Below, piece after piece: positions 34,101 to 43,906 of a stretch of 64,000 bases of DNA. Numbering within the stretch: the stretch's first letter is position 1; the number at the start of each line of letters is the position of its first letter. The notes under the pieces were generated by a model. The model had not been told where the DNA came from and made no database searches. It saw only the letters and a program-made list of their open reading frames with translations. A program made the translations under genes and the position numbers. The stretch comes from Solwaraspora sp. WMMD406 (GTDB lineage: Bacteria; Actinomycetota; Actinomycetes; Mycobacteriales; Micromonosporaceae), in the NCBI RefSeq assembly GCF_029626025.1, contig NZ_JARUBF010000001.1, forward strand, positions 6,914,001-6,978,000, written 5' to 3'.

Positions 34101-35191
34101 CGGTCCGTCCTTCGTCTCCGCTGGTTGCGGCATGCCACGCTCACGCACCCTCGGTCGCCGCCGTCGGCGGCGGACTCCGCCGTGACCTGGGTGGGTGCCG
34201 CCGGTGATGCCAGGTCGGCAGGTGACGGCGAATTGACGCAGCGGAAAGCGTGGCCGTCCGGGTCCCGTCGCAGGTCGGGTGCGGCACCGAGGCAGTCGTC
34301 GATCCGGCGGGCGCAGCGGGGCGCGAACGCGCAGCCGTCCGGCCAATCGAGCAGGTCGCGGACCGATCCGGGGATCGGCGTGAGTCGCCGCCCGCCGCCC
34401 GCGTCGAGCCGGGGAATCGAGCCGAGCAGACCCACCGTGTACGGATGCCGTGGGGTGGCGAACAGCGGGCGGCGGCGGGCCGTCTCCACCACCCGTCCGG
34501 CGTACAGGACGTTGATCATGTCGCACATGCCGGCCACCACCCCCAGATCGTGGGTGATCATGATCAGGGCGGTGCCGGACTCCCGTACCAGGTCCTTGAG
34601 CAGTTCGAGGATCTGCGCCTGGATGGTGACATCCAAGGCGGTGGTCGGCTCGTCGGCGATCAGCAGCCGTGGCTGGCAGGCCACCGCCATCGCGATCAAC
34701 GCCCGTTGGCGCATGCCACCGGAGAGCTGATGCGGGTACTCCTTGAGGCGGCGGGTCGGATCGGGGATGCCGACCCGGTCGAGCAGATGCGCCGCTTCCT
34801 TACGCGCCGCGTCGCCGCGCATCCCCCGATGCCGGACCAGCACCTCGGTGACCTGCACACCGATCGGCACCACCGGGTTCAGCGACGACAGCGGGTCCTG
34901 GAAGATCATCGCCACGTCGCGGCCCCGGATGTCGCGCATCGCCCGGGGATCGAGGCGCAGCAGATCCGTACCGTCGAACGCGGCCTTGCCGTCGACCCGT
35001 ACCCCCTTGCCGGGCGGCAGCAGCCCCATGATCGCCAGGGAGGTGACGCTCTTGCCGCAGCCAGACTCCCCGACCAGGCCGATCACCTCACCGGCGTCCA
35101 CATCGAACGACACCCCGTCGACGGCGTGCACCGTACGCTGGCCGCGCCGGGCGAAGGTGACCGCCAGATCATCTACCTCGAGCAGCGTCAT
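34097..35191 (-). CDS. Oligopeptide ABC transporter ATP-binding protein, OppD type
   Basis: First ATPase of the importer, 364 aa. Walker A GESGCGKS (~41-48), Q-loop in [12 protein letters not shown], signature LSGGMRQR, Walker [13 protein letters not shown], and the switch His in MITHDLGVV. The C-terminal oligo/dipeptide extension with CAFAPRC is present. It hydrolyses ATP together with OppF to drive uptake. The start lies 3 bases after the stop of the OppC-type gene. Confidence 0.95.
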   Translation of the reverse strand: MTLLEVDDLAVTFARRGQRTVHAVDGVSFDVDAGEVIGLVGESGCGKSVTSLAIMGLLPPGKGVRVDGKAAFDGTDLLRLDPRAMRDIRGRDVAMIFQDPLSSLNPVVPIGVQVTEVLVRHRGMRGDAARKEAAHLLDRVGIPDPTRRLKEYPHQLSGGMRQRALIAMAVACQPRLLIADEPTTALDVTIQAQILELLKDLVRESGTALIMITHDLGVVAGMCDMINVLYAGRVVETARRRPLFATPRHPYTVGLLGSIPRLDAGGGRRLTPIPGSVRDLLDWPDGCAFAPRCARRIDDCLGAAPDLRRDPDGHAFRCVNSPSPADLASPAAPTQVTAESAADGGDRGCVSVACRNQRRRRTDR

Positions 35192-35194
35192 GGC

Positions 35195-36166
35195 TCACTT
35201 CCGCAGTTTTGGGTCGAGGGCTTCCCGCATCGCCTCGCCGAGCAGGGTGAAACCCAAGGCGGTGACGATGATCCCCAATGCCGGCAGGATCGCCAGCCGG
35301 GGTGCCGCGTCGAGATAACGCTGCGCGTCGGCCAGCATCACCCCCCACTCGGGGATCGACGCGTCCGGGTTACCCAGCCCCAGGAACGACAACGCCGCGA
35401 CCTCGATGATCGCGGTGGCCAACGTCAACGTCGACTGGACGATCACCGGGGCGAGCGAGTTGGGCACGATGTGGGTCAGCGCGATCCGGGACCGGCGTAC
35501 GCCGAGCGAGGTGGCCGCCACCACGTAGTCGCTGTTGGACTGGGCGATCATCGAGCCGCGCAGCAGCCGGGCGAAGATCGGCACCGACACCACCCCGACG
35601 GCGATCATCACCGTGGTCAGGCTGGCCCCGAGCAACGCCGCGATGCTGATCGCCAGCAGCAGACTGGGCAGCGCCAGCAGCATGTCGACGACGCGCATCA
35701 GAAACGTGTCGACCCAGCGACCCCAGCGGCCACCGAGCCCGGCGCACGCCCCGGCGATCCCGCCGATGATCGCGCCGACCGTCAGCCCGATCAGGGTGGC
35801 GACCACCCCGACCAGCAGGGTCTGCCGGGCACCGACCACCATCCGGCTGAACTGGTCGCGGCCGAGATGGTCCACCCCGAACCAGTTCTCCGCGCGAGGA
35901 CCCGGATAGTAGGCCTGCGACTCGCGGATCTCGTCCTTCCACAGCTGCGCCACCGGGTCGTACGGCACCAGGAACGGCCCGACCAGGGCCACCAGCACGA
36001 AGACCCCGAGGATCACGGCACCGACGATCGCCGCCGGGTTTCGCCGCAGCCGCCGGAATGCCTCCTGCCACAGGCTGACACCGCGCTCGTCGTCGCGCAC
36101 CGCCGACAGTTCGGCGAGCCGGTCGAGTTTTTCCTTCTTGCGCCCAGGACTCAGGACGTTACTCAC
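35195..36166 (-). CDS. Oligopeptide ABC transporter permease, OppC type
   Basis: Inner-membrane permease, 323 aa, with an N-terminal OppC_N helix (~42-63, AAIVGAVILGVFVLVALVGP) and five further membrane segments. The EAA-type loop that docks the ATPases reads DYVVAATSLGVRRSRIALTH. Start chosen at GTG 36166, which has GGGAGG upstream; an in-frame start at 36181 is possible. It pairs with the OppB-type permease encoded before it. Confidence 0.94.
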   Translation of the reverse strand: MSNVLSPGRKKEKLDRLAELSAVRDDERGVSLWQEAFRRLRRNPAAIVGAVILGVFVLVALVGPFLVPYDPVAQLWKDEIRESQAYYPGPRAENWFGVDHLGRDQFSRMVVGARQTLLVGVVATLIGLTVGAIIGGIAGACAGLGGRWGRWVDTFLMRVVDMLLALPSLLLAISIAALLGASLTTVMIAVGVVSVPIFARLLRGSMIAQSNSDYVVAATSLGVRRSRIALTHIVPNSLAPVIVQSTLTLATAIIEVAALSFLGLGNPDASIPEWGVMLADAQRYLDAAPRLAILPALGIIVTALGFTLLGEAMREALDPKLRK

Positions 36167-36199
36167 CGCCGGGCCTCCCACTCGCGCACGGACACTCGC

Positions 36200-37204
36200 T
36201 CACCGGACCCGGACTCTCGGGTCGATGAAGGTGTACGAGATGTCGACGATCAGGTTCACCAACACGTAGACCAGGGCGATGATCAGGATGAACCCCTGCA
36301 GGACCGGGTAGTCCCGGTTGCTGATCGAGTCGGCGACGAACGCCCCGATGCCGCCGAAGGCGAACACCGTCTCGGTGAGCACCGCGCCGGAGAGCAGACC
36401 GCCGGTCAGCAGGCCGATGCTGGTGGCCACCGGCAACATCGCGTTGCGCAGCACATGCCGACGCCGTACCACTCGCTCGGTGAGTCCCTTGGCCTTGGCG
36501 GTCCGGACGAAGTCCTCGCCCAGCACCTCCAGCACGCTCGCCCGGGTGATCCGGACGATGATCGCCAGCGGGATGCTGGCCAGCGCCAGACCGGGCAGGA
36601 CCAGGTGCCAGAGCGCGTTCAACGACGCGTCCCACTCCTGGGTCATCAGCCCGTCGAGGACGAAGAAGTTGGTCACCCGGGTCGCGTCGATGCGGGGGTC
36701 CTGCCGACCGCTGGACGGAAACCAGCCGAGGTTCTCCGCGAAGATCGCCTTCAGCACGTACGCCAGGAAGAAGACCGGGATGCAGATGCCGATCAGGGAA
36801 CCGGCCACCGAGCCGTGGTCGAGCAGCGTGCCCCGGCGGCGGGCGGCGAGGTAGCCGAGCGGGATGCCCACCCCGATGGCGATCACCATCGCCGCGATGG
36901 TCAACTCGACCGTACCGGGGAACCGCTGCACGAACTCGGTGGTGACCTCACGCTTGGTGGAGATCGACGTACCGAGGTCGAACTGCAGCAGCCGTTTCAT
37001 GAACCGGCCGTACTGGATCAGGATCGGCTCGTCGAGGCCGAGGTTACGGCGGATGGCCGCGCGCATCTCCGGCGTGCCGCGTTCGCCGAGGATCGCGGTC
37101 TCCGGGCCGCCCGGCAGGCGGTGCAGCCAGATGAACAGCAGCAGGGAGAGCCCGAACAGCGTGGGTACGAGCTGCAGCAGGCGTCTGACGATGAAGCGGA
37201 ACAC
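36200..37204 (-). CDS. Oligopeptide ABC transporter permease, OppB type
   Basis: Inner-membrane permease, 334 aa, six membrane helices. The first (~9-30, LLQLVPTLFGLSLLLFIW) and the conserved GLDEPILIQYGRFM periplasmic segment are typical of OppB/DppB. The EAA loop DFVRTAKAKGLTERVVRRRH contacts the ATPase. The gene follows the binding-protein gene after 156 bases that contain two strong hairpins. Confidence 0.94.
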   Translation of the reverse strand: MFRFIVRRLLQLVPTLFGLSLLLFIWLHRLPGGPETAILGERGTPEMRAAIRRNLGLDEPILIQYGRFMKRLLQFDLGTSISTKREVTTEFVQRFPGTVELTIAAMVIAIGVGIPLGYLAARRRGTLLDHGSVAGSLIGICIPVFFLAYVLKAIFAENLGWFPSSGRQDPRIDATRVTNFFVLDGLMTQEWDASLNALWHLVLPGLALASIPLAIIVRITRASVLEVLGEDFVRTAKAKGLTERVVRRRHVLRNAMLPVATSIGLLTGGLLSGAVLTETVFAFGGIGAFVADSISNRDYPVLQGFILIIALVYVLVNLIVDISYTFIDPRVRVR

Positions 37205-37235
37205 GGTGCCTCGGCAGGGGTGTGGAGGGTCATGT

Positions 37236-37343
37236 GGGCGGGCACCGCCGCTGCCCCGGCTGATGGCCGGGGCAGCAGGTCGATGCCCGCCCGCGTTCCG
37301 TTCGGTGGGCCCGGTCGTGAGCTGTCACCAGCTCGCGACCGGG
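37236..37343 (-). promoter_or_regulatory. Two hairpins between the binding-protein and permease genes of the opp operon
   Basis: Hairpin one: 37310-37324 with 37329-37343, 15 bp with one G-U pair (arm CCCGGTCGTGAGCTG). Hairpin two: an inner 11-bp stem (37250-37260 with 37266-37276) enclosed by a 9-bp stem (37236-37244 with 37284-37292). Such structures after an oppA gene usually stop part of the transcripts or stabilise the oppA mRNA, so the binding protein is made in excess of the permease. Confidence 0.7.
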
Positions 37344-37360
37344 ACTCCGGGGCTAGCTCC

Positions 37361-39022
37361 TCAGGACGTGAACTCGGCCGTGGCGAACCGTTCGTCGGTG
37401 AGCGGGCTCGCCTGGACGCCGATCACGTTCTCGGCGAAGACGATCGCCGGCGGCGAGTGCGACACCGGCACACCCGGCAGGAACTCCATGATGTCGGCGT
37501 TGAGCTCCTGGTAGAGCTGGTACCGGGCGTCCGCGTCGGCGGTGCCGTCAGCGGCGGCGAACTTGGCGAACAGCTCCGGGTTGTCGTAACCCCACTCGTC
37601 CTTCGGCCGGTCGAAGAAGGTGCCGATGAAGTTGTACGCGTCGCCGTAGTCACCGGTCCAGCCCAGCAGGTGCAGGTCGTGGGCGTTGCCGGAGGTGGTG
37701 GCGTTGAGGTAGTCCGGCGACCACTTCAGCGGGATCGGCTCCACCGTGATGCCGGCGGCCCGCAGGTCGGCGGCGAGCAACTCGAAGATGTCCTTCGGGT
37801 TGGGCATGTACGGCCGGGTGACCTCGGTCGGGTAGTGGAACCGCAGGGTCAGGTTGGCGTGGCCGGCCTCGGCGAGCAGCTCCTTGGCCTTCTCCACGTC
37901 GTAGTCGTAGGTGGTGACCGACGGGTTGTGGCCGTCCACCGTCGGCGGGACGAACTGGGTGGCGACCTCGGCGCCCGGCGGCATCTTGGAGTCGACCAGG
38001 GCCTGCCGGTTCAGCGCGTGGGCGATCGCCTGACGGACCCGGATGTCGGCCAGCGCCGGGTTGCCCTGCTGGTTCATCGCCAGGTAGAGGATGTTGAACG
38101 CCGGGCGGGTGAGCACGTTGAATCCGTCGGACTTGAGCGGCTCGACGTCGGCCGGACCGACCAGGTCGTAACCCTGGATTCCGCCGGTACGCAGCTCCTG
38201 CTTGCGGGCGTTCTCGTCGGAGATCGTCCGGAAGATCACACTTCCGACCTTCGCCTTTTCACCGGCGTAGTCGTCGTTGCGGACCAGGGTGAGGGTCTTG
38301 TTGGCGATGTCCCAGCTGTCGAACTTGAACGGTCCGGTGCCCGTCGGGTGCTCCATCGCGTACGCCGGGTAAGCGATGTCGTCGGCGCTGCCGCCGACGT
38401 CGCTGGCGTTGTACTCCTCCAGCGCGGCCGGCGAGTGGATGGAGAACGAGGGCAGCATCAGCGCGGCCGGGATCTTGCTGGAGACCCGGGTGAAGGCGAG
38501 TTCGACGGTGTCGGCGTCGACGGCGGTGCAGGACTCGAAGAGGCTCTCCGGCAGGTCTTCGCTCTCGTTGGCGGCGAAGCCACCCATCACGTCCTGCCAG
38601 TAGGCGGTGACGTCGGGGCTCTGCATCAGGCCGGTCGCGTTGTACCAGCGGTCGAAGTTGACGCAGACGGCCTCGGCGTTGAAGTCGGTGCCGTCGTGGA
38701 ACTTCACTCCGGACTTGAGCTCGAAGGTCCACACCTTGCCGGTCTCGTCCGGGGTCCAGGTCTCGGCGAGGCCGGGCGACACGGCGGTCCCGCCCTCTTC
38801 CGGGCGGACCAGGGTCTCGAAGATCTGCCGGGCCACCCGCAGCGATTCGCCGTCGCTGGCGAAGCTCGGGTCGAGAACCTTGGGGTCGCCGGCTACGCCG
38901 AAGACCAAAGTGGCATCAGTGGATTCGCCGGTATCTCCGCGTTCGCTCTCGGCGCAGCCGGCTAGGGCCAGCGCCGCGACCGCGACAGCCGCGATGGCGG
39001 CCTTCGGCCTGGGTGCACGCAT
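37361..39022 (-). CDS. Oligopeptide-binding lipoprotein of an ABC importer, OppA type
   Basis: Extracellular solute-binding protein family 5, 553 aa. Signal peptide and lipobox LALAGC at ~18-23 anchor it to the membrane. Domain signatures: DATLVFGVAGDPKVLDPSFA, then TGKVWTFELKSGVKFHDGTDFNAEAV in two parts, and VRQAIAHALNRQALVDSKM. Start chosen at ATG 39022, which gives the best signal peptide and follows GAGGTGA; a GTG at 39073 is upstream. It is the first gene of the opp operon. Peptides, but also other ligands such as nickel or glycosides, are bound by this family, so peptide specificity is an assumption. Confidence 0.93.
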   Translation of the reverse strand: MRAPRPKAAIAAVAVAALALAGCAESERGDTGESTDATLVFGVAGDPKVLDPSFASDGESLRVARQIFETLVRPEEGGTAVSPGLAETWTPDETGKVWTFELKSGVKFHDGTDFNAEAVCVNFDRWYNATGLMQSPDVTAYWQDVMGGFAANESEDLPESLFESCTAVDADTVELAFTRVSSKIPAALMLPSFSIHSPAALEEYNASDVGGSADDIAYPAYAMEHPTGTGPFKFDSWDIANKTLTLVRNDDYAGEKAKVGSVIFRTISDENARKQELRTGGIQGYDLVGPADVEPLKSDGFNVLTRPAFNILYLAMNQQGNPALADIRVRQAIAHALNRQALVDSKMPPGAEVATQFVPPTVDGHNPSVTTYDYDVEKAKELLAEAGHANLTLRFHYPTEVTRPYMPNPKDIFELLAADLRAAGITVEPIPLKWSPDYLNATTSGNAHDLHLLGWTGDYGDAYNFIGTFFDRPKDEWGYDNPELFAKFAAADGTADADARYQLYQELNADIMEFLPGVPVSHSPPAIVFAENVIGVQASPLTDERFATAEFTS

Positions 39023-39299
39023 AGGTGCTTCACCTCGTCCTTTGGGTACGGACAACGTAGTGACGGGGGTCACCGATGGCGAGACCTTAGCCGGCGTTCG
39101 GCGCGGCCGGAAACCAGCCGGAACGGGGTTGGTACCGGATCGTGTCTTAACTGTCCCGACAGCGGTGATCGGACCCTACAACGAGGATGATAGGCCAGAT
39201 TTGCCCGGGTTTGGGCTATACCAAGTTGTTACATGTTTCGAGTGTTTCGTCGTCCAGGTGTCAGAGCCCGCACACCACCCGCCGACCGCCCACGGTAGA

Positions 39300-39893
39300 T
39301 CACACCGAACGACGACCTTCGAAGGCTCGACCGAGGGTGATCTCGTCGGCGTACTCGAGATCCCCGCCGACCGGCAGGCCGCTGGCCAGGCGGGTCACCG
39401 CGATCCCCATCGGCTTGACCATCAGCGCGAGGTACGTCGCGGTCGCCTCCCCCTCGGTGTTGGGGTCGGTCGCCAGGATCAGCTCCCGGACCTCACCCGA
39501 ACCGAGCCGCAGCATCAGTTCCCGGATTCGCAGATTGTCCGGTCCGACGCCTTCGAGCGGATTGATCGCCCCGCCCAGCACGTGGTAGCGACCCCGGAAC
39601 TCGCCGGTCCGCTCGATCGCCACGACGTCCTTCGGCTCCTCGACCACACAGAGCACATCATCGGTACGGCGAGAATCCCGACAGATCCGGCACTGCTCGG
39701 TCTCCGCCACGTTGAAGCAACTCGTACAGAACCGCACCAGTTCCTTGACCCGGCGCAGCGCGGTGGCGAGGCGGGTGACGTCCGCCGCGTCGGCGGACAG
39801 CACATGAAACGCGATCCGCTGGGCACTCTTCGGCCCGACGCCCGGCAGCCGGCCCAACTCGTCGATCAGATCCTGGATGGCGCCTTCGTACAT
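39300..39893 (-). CDS. recR: Recombination protein RecR
   Basis: DNA-repair protein of the RecFOR pathway, 197 aa. A helix-hairpin-helix ([20 protein letters not shown], ~12-31), a four-Cys zinc finger (CTSC, then CRIC, ~57-72), and a Toprim domain ([15 protein letters not shown]) are visible. RecR forms ring complexes that load RecA at gaps. Start ATG 39893. It follows the ebfC gene by 10 bases in the usual dnaX-ebfC-recR order. Confidence 0.97.
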   Translation of the reverse strand: MYEGAIQDLIDELGRLPGVGPKSAQRIAFHVLSADAADVTRLATALRRVKELVRFCTSCFNVAETEQCRICRDSRRTDDVLCVVEEPKDVVAIERTGEFRGRYHVLGGAINPLEGVGPDNLRIRELMLRLGSGEVRELILATDPNTEGEATATYLALMVKPMGIAVTRLASGLPVGGDLEYADEITLGRAFEGRRSV

Positions 39894-39903
39894 GAGGGGC
39901 GGC

Positions 39904-40236
39904 TCAGAAACCAGGCAGGCCGAGGCCGCCAAGTCCACCCGTGACCGGGCCCATCTTCTCCTCGGTCAGCTTCCGAACCTCGTCGTTGGCGCTGCGTACG
40001 GCCGCGAGCACCAGGTCCTCCAGCGTCTCCACGTCGTCCGGGTCGACCGCCTTGGGATCGATCTTCACCGACCTGATCTCACCGGCACCGGACAAGGTCA
40101 CGGTGACCAGCCCGCCACCGGCGGTCCCGGTCACCTCAGCCTCGGCGAGCTCAGCCTGGGCGGTGGCCATCTGCTGCTGCATCTTTTGGGCCTGCTTCAT
40201 CATCTGCTGCAGGTTGGGCTGTCCACCGGGGCGCAC
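39904..40236 (-). CDS. YbaB/EbfC nucleoid-associated protein
   Basis: A 110-residue DNA-binding protein. The helical start [20 protein letters not shown] and the beta sheet ([20 protein letters not shown]) are the family signature, and [20 protein letters not shown] continues it. EbfC dimers bind DNA and organise the nucleoid; the gene usually lies between dnaX and recR as here. Start chosen at GTG 40236 with GGAG upstream. The 142 bases before it contain no other gene. Confidence 0.94.
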   Translation of the reverse strand: MRPGGQPNLQQMMKQAQKMQQQMATAQAELAEAEVTGTAGGGLVTVTLSGAGEIRSVKIDPKAVDPDDVETLEDLVLAAVRSANDEVRKLTEEKMGPVTGGLGGLGLPGF

Positions 40237-40378
40237 GGCACCGCTCCTTCGATCAGGCTGGCTCGACTCAGACTCGACTCGGTCGGTCAGGGTTGCTGGA
40301 CCGCCGCCCAGCCTAGCCGTTGCGACCGTCCCGACGCCGGTACGGTCCGCCCCGGGTCGACCGGTCGACCGCCGCCGG

Positions 40379-42823
40379 TCACCGGGCGTCCGTCTCGCCG
40401 ATCTTCTCCGCGCCGAGGGCCTGCCGGAGCAACTGCACCGCCTGCTCCTCGCTGGTCTGCCGAGCGGTCCGCTCGTCCACCACCTCGTCCAGTGGCTCGT
40501 CACCGGGGTCGAAACCCTCGTACGCCGCCGTCTGTGGCGGCGACGCGGCGGCGGCACCGGACCCGGCACCGGGGCGGACCGGGCCGTCGTAGTCCGGATC
40601 GTACGGTGGCTCCTCGGCCGGCGACCCGTCCGACCAGGTGCCGGCCGCCGACCGGCCGCCGTCGGCACCGGGCCGCGCCGCGCCGGCCGGACCGCGTCCC
40701 GCCGCACCCGGCGTCGCGACCGCCGTACCGGCCCGAGTCGCCGTACCGGCGCGACCAGCCGCTGCAGCGCGGGCGGCGGCCAGGCCGCTGCCGACCGGTG
40801 CGGACGGTCGACCGGCACCGGTGAGACCGCCGGTGCCGGTGCTGGTGTGGTTGCTGGTACCGGTGCTGGCGCGGTTGCCGTTGCTCGTGTCGTTCGCGGC
40901 TGCAGGTCCACCGGCTCCACTCGACGATCCGCCGCCGGGACGGGCCGGCTCAGGCCAGTCCGATCCGTCGTCGTCGCTGGCCGGTCGACGGGCACCGGCT
41001 CGGCTCGCCCCCGGCTGCCCGACCGGGCCGCCGTTCGATCTCGGCTGGCCGGCGACGTGGGAGCCGGCTCCACCGGTCGATGCCGGCGAGGCTGACGGGG
41101 CCGGCGGCGGCTGAGCCGGACCGGAACGCGGCGGTCCGCCCCGCGCCGGGCCGGCCGGGCCGCCGGCGACCTCGCAGCGGATCTGCCACCGTACGCCGAG
41201 GACCTCGTAGATCGCCTCCAGCAGCAAATCAGGCGAGGCGGACAGCATCGTGGCGTGCACACTGTGCCGGAAGGTCAGCACCAGTACGTCGCCGTCGACA
41301 TCGCGTACGGTCGCTTCGCGGACCACGGCGGCGGCCCGTTTGCTCTTGTGGCTGACCATGCCGAGGACGTCGTCCCAGACACGCCGTACGCCGGCGGCGT
41401 CGATGGTTCCCGACGCGGCCGGGACCGGGTCCGGAGCCGGATCCGGGGTGGCCGGGTCCGGCATGACCGCTTCGGCCGGCACGGGTCGCCGTACAGGCTG
41501 GGGTGCCGGCTCGGACGACGGCGCGGGAGACACCGGCGACGCTGACATCGGCGCGGCCGGCGGGATAGGCGCTGACATCGGCGCAGCCGGCGCGGCAGCA
41601 ATCGGTGCCGCAGCCGGCGGCGGGGCGGGCGGGCCCGACGGCGCCGGCGCGACGGCCACACCGGCGGCGAGCCGGCGTTCCATCCGCTCCAGGCGTTGCA
41701 GCAACGCGCCGGTCGAGTCCTCCGCGCCGGGCAGCAGCATCCGGGCGCAGACCAGCTCCAACAGCAGCCGGGGGGCGGTGGTGCCGCGCATCTCCACCAG
41801 CCCGTTGTGCACGATGTCGGCGCAGCGCGACAGGGTGGCCGGGCCGAGCCGTTCGGCCTGGGCGGACATCCGCTCGATCTGGTCGGTCGGGCCGTCGATC
41901 AGGCCCTTGGTCACGGCGTCGGGCACCTGCTGCAGCACGATCAGGTCCCGCAGCCGTTCGAGGAGGTCGGAGGCGAACCGCCGCGAGTCGTGGCCGGCGT
42001 CGGCGACCCGGTCGATGGTGGCGTACGCGGCGGCACCGTCACCGGCGGCGAGCGCGTCACACATCTCGTCGAGCAGCGCGCTGTCGGTGACTCCGAGCAG
42101 CGCGACGGCACGCTGATAGCTGACCCCTTCCTGGCCGGCCCCGGCGATCAGCTGGTCGAGCACCGACAGGCTGTCCCGGGCGCTGCCGCCGCCGGCCCGG
42201 ACGACCAGCGGGAAGACCGCCGGGTCGACCTTGACGCCTTCGGCGGAGCAGAGCTGCTCCAGGTACGGCCGCAGAATGCCCGGTGGGATCAGCCGGAACG
42301 GGTAGTGGTGGGTCCTGGACTTGATGGTGCCGAGGACCTTTTCCGGCTCGGTGGTGGCGAAGATGAACTTGACATACTCGGGTGGCTCCTCGACCAGCTT
42401 GAGCAGGGCGTTGAAGCCGGCCGACGAGACCATGTGCGCCTCGTCGATGACGTAGATCTTGAATCGGCTGCTGGCCGGGGCGAAGAAGGCTCGTTCGCGC
42501 AGTTCGCGGGCGTCGTCGACACCGCCGTGGCTGGCCGCGTCGATCTCGATGACGTCGATCGACCCGGTGCCGTCGGCGGCTAGGGCACGGCAGGAGTCAC
42601 ACTTGCCGCACGGCTCGGGCGTGGGGCCTTGCTCGCAGTTGAGGGAGCGGGCCAGGATCCGGGCGCTGGAGGTCTTGCCGCATCCCCGCGGCCCGGAGAA
42701 GAGGTACGCGTGGTTGAGCCGACCGGTGCGCAGCGCCTGCGACAGCGGCTCGGTGACGTGTTCCTGGCCGATGACCTCCGCGAACGTCCTCGGCCGGTAC
42801 TTGCGGTAGAGCGCCAGGGCCAC
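40379..42823 (-). CDS. dnaX: DNA polymerase III subunit gamma/tau
   Basis: Clamp-loader ATPase, 814 aa. Walker A SGPRGCGKTSSAR (~43-55), the four-Cys zinc module CEQGPTPEPCGKCDSC, and the DEAH box VIDEAHMVSSAGFNALLKL are all present. The middle domain III follows to ~360. The remaining ~450 residues are a low-complexity Ala/Pro/Gly/Ser/Thr region with a folded island around VREATVRDVDGDVLVLTFRH, as in other actinobacterial tau proteins. The start is GTG 42823 after a GGGGAGA ribosome site. The SRP RNA gene stands upstream on the same strand. Confidence 0.96.
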   Translation of the reverse strand: MALALYRKYRPRTFAEVIGQEHVTEPLSQALRTGRLNHAYLFSGPRGCGKTSSARILARSLNCEQGPTPEPCGKCDSCRALAADGTGSIDVIEIDAASHGGVDDARELRERAFFAPASSRFKIYVIDEAHMVSSAGFNALLKLVEEPPEYVKFIFATTEPEKVLGTIKSRTHHYPFRLIPPGILRPYLEQLCSAEGVKVDPAVFPLVVRAGGGSARDSLSVLDQLIAGAGQEGVSYQRAVALLGVTDSALLDEMCDALAAGDGAAAYATIDRVADAGHDSRRFASDLLERLRDLIVLQQVPDAVTKGLIDGPTDQIERMSAQAERLGPATLSRCADIVHNGLVEMRGTTAPRLLLELVCARMLLPGAEDSTGALLQRLERMERRLAAGVAVAPAPSGPPAPPPAAAPIAAAPAAPMSAPIPPAAPMSASPVSPAPSSEPAPQPVRRPVPAEAVMPDPATPDPAPDPVPAASGTIDAAGVRRVWDDVLGMVSHKSKRAAAVVREATVRDVDGDVLVLTFRHSVHATMLSASPDLLLEAIYEVLGVRWQIRCEVAGGPAGPARGGPPRSGPAQPPPAPSASPASTGGAGSHVAGQPRSNGGPVGQPGASRAGARRPASDDDGSDWPEPARPGGGSSSGAGGPAAANDTSNGNRASTGTSNHTSTGTGGLTGAGRPSAPVGSGLAAARAAAAGRAGTATRAGTAVATPGAAGRGPAGAARPGADGGRSAAGTWSDGSPAEEPPYDPDYDGPVRPGAGSGAAAASPPQTAAYEGFDPGDEPLDEVVDERTARQTSEEQAVQLLRQALGAEKIGETDAR

Positions 42824-43094
42824 TCTCCCCGCCTCCTTTCGACCGAGCGATTCTGCGCCGGGGGCCATTTTGCGCGGACGGTAGGGTCGCCGCCACCCCG
42901 GACCGGGCCGGCGGCTGAGCCGGCGGTCCTGGTGCCGGGTCCCGGCGGCCGGGATGCTTGGTGCCGGGCCGTCTGCCAGGCTGTCACGCCGGACCGACGA
43001 TTTCCAGGCCGAACCCGGTCAGGCCGCAGGCTACTTGGCCGGGATCAGGCCGGATCAGGCCGTACGGTCGGCTCGGCTCGGCTCGGAGACGAAA

Positions 43095-43187
43095 GGGCCC
43101 CCCGTGCACCCGCCAGAGCTCGCTTATCCTTGCTGCCTTCCGGCCCTGGGGAGGTTCACGAGATGCACGCCGCACGAGGGGTTGGCC
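43095..43187 (-). ncRNA. ffs: Small SRP RNA (4.5S type)
   Basis: The minus strand carries the signal-recognition-particle core: AGGGCCGGAAGGCAGCAAGG, including the GGAAG tetraloop region and the AGCAAGG asymmetric side bound by Ffh. The ends pair (CCCCTCGTGC near the 5' end with GCACGGGGGG near the 3' end), and TTTC follows. Length about 93 nt. It lies upstream of dnaX, as in many actinobacteria. Exact ends are estimated. Confidence 0.9.
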
Positions 43188-43270
43188 TCACTCTACCCCG
43201 GCCTGTCCGGGCTTGCCGGCGGCCCCGGCCCGCTGTGGCTGTAGCGATCGTGGCCTGTATCCTGTCGGAC

Positions 43271-43355
43271 GGAGGATTCGCCTAGAGGCCTAGGGCGCAC
43301 GCTTGGAAAGCGTGTTGGGTTCACACCCTCACGAGTTCGAATCTCGTATCCTCCG
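43271..43355 (+). tRNA. tRNA-Ser (anticodon GGA)
   Basis: An 85-nt class II tRNA. The acceptor stem pairs GGAGGAT with ATCCTCC; the anticodon stem CACGC/GCGTG encloses TTGGAAA, giving GGA. A long variable arm (GTTGGGTTCACACCCTC) and a TTCGAAT T-loop are present. CCA is not encoded. It is divergent from the SRP RNA gene. Confidence 0.97.
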
Positions 43356-43379
43356 CTCTCTGCAGAGCAGCCACGACGA

Positions 43380-43409
43380 CAGGGCCGGCCCCACCGGGGA
43401 CCGGCCCTG
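43380..43409 (+). terminator. Terminator after tRNA-Ser
   Basis: An inverted repeat with arms CAGGGCCGG and CCGGCCCTG, and an inner CCC/GGG, 25 bases after the tRNA, followed by ATT. It faces a convergent minus-strand gene. Confidence 0.8.
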
Positions 43410-43456
43410 ATTCGTCGCGTTCACAGGTGCGCTTCGTCGGGGCGTCCGCCCCAGGA

Positions 43457-43906
43457 TCAGCCTGTCCCAGCTGGTTCCACCTGGGCCTGCGGGTCAGCCG
43501 ACGGCGACGCCTCGATCACCACTTCAGGCGATGCGGAGGCTGGCACGGGGGGCGCCACGGGCGGCGCGGAGCCCTCGATCGGCGGAGTGTCCAGCGCGGG
43601 TGTGGGCGTGGGTGCCGGGCTCGGAGTCGGGCTCGGGACGGGTGGCGGCTCCGGCGAGACGATGGGTGACGAGTGGCCTGGATCGATCGGAGCCGGCTGC
43701 TGGCTGGATGACGACGCGCTGACCACACCGATGCCCAACGTCACGACCACGAGTACGGCCAGCCCGCTGCCGGCCGTCGCGGCGATCCGACGGCGACGGC
43801 GTGCCCGCCGGCCGGCCGCGATCATGGCGTACGGGGTCAGCTGGTGCGGTGGCGCGCCGGTCGCCCTGATCTCGGCAAACGCCGAAGTCAAGTCGGACTC
43901 GTTCAC
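43457..43906 (-). CDS. Membrane protein paired with a SigE-family sigma factor, putative anti-sigma partner, 149 aa
   Basis: An N-terminal cytoplasmic part (NESDLTSAFAEIRATGAPP), an Arg-rich stop-transfer patch (AAGRRARRRRR), one membrane helix (~42-62, GSGLAVLVVVTLGIGVVSA) and a Pro/Ser/Thr-rich outer tail. Genes of this type directly follow SigE-family ECF sigma genes and may act as anti-sigma or sensor proteins. Here the start codon GTG 43906 overlaps the stop codon of a sigma-factor remnant (43903-44004), so the partner is lost and the gene may be orphaned. The tail is low-complexity. Confidence 0.7.
   Translation of the reverse strand: MNESDLTSAFAEIRATGAPPHQLTPYAMIAAGRRARRRRRIAATAGSGLAVLVVVTLGIGVVSASSSSQQPAPIDPGHSSPIVSPEPPPVPSPTPSPAPTPTPALDTPPIEGSAPPVAPPVPASASPEVVIEASPSADPQAQVEPAGTG

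Noticed and set aside
34250-38965. Very long plus-strand open frame (1,571 codons) opposite the opp operon.
   Set aside because: It is antisense to four clear transporter genes and has the Arg/Gly/Asp-rich composition of a shadow frame.
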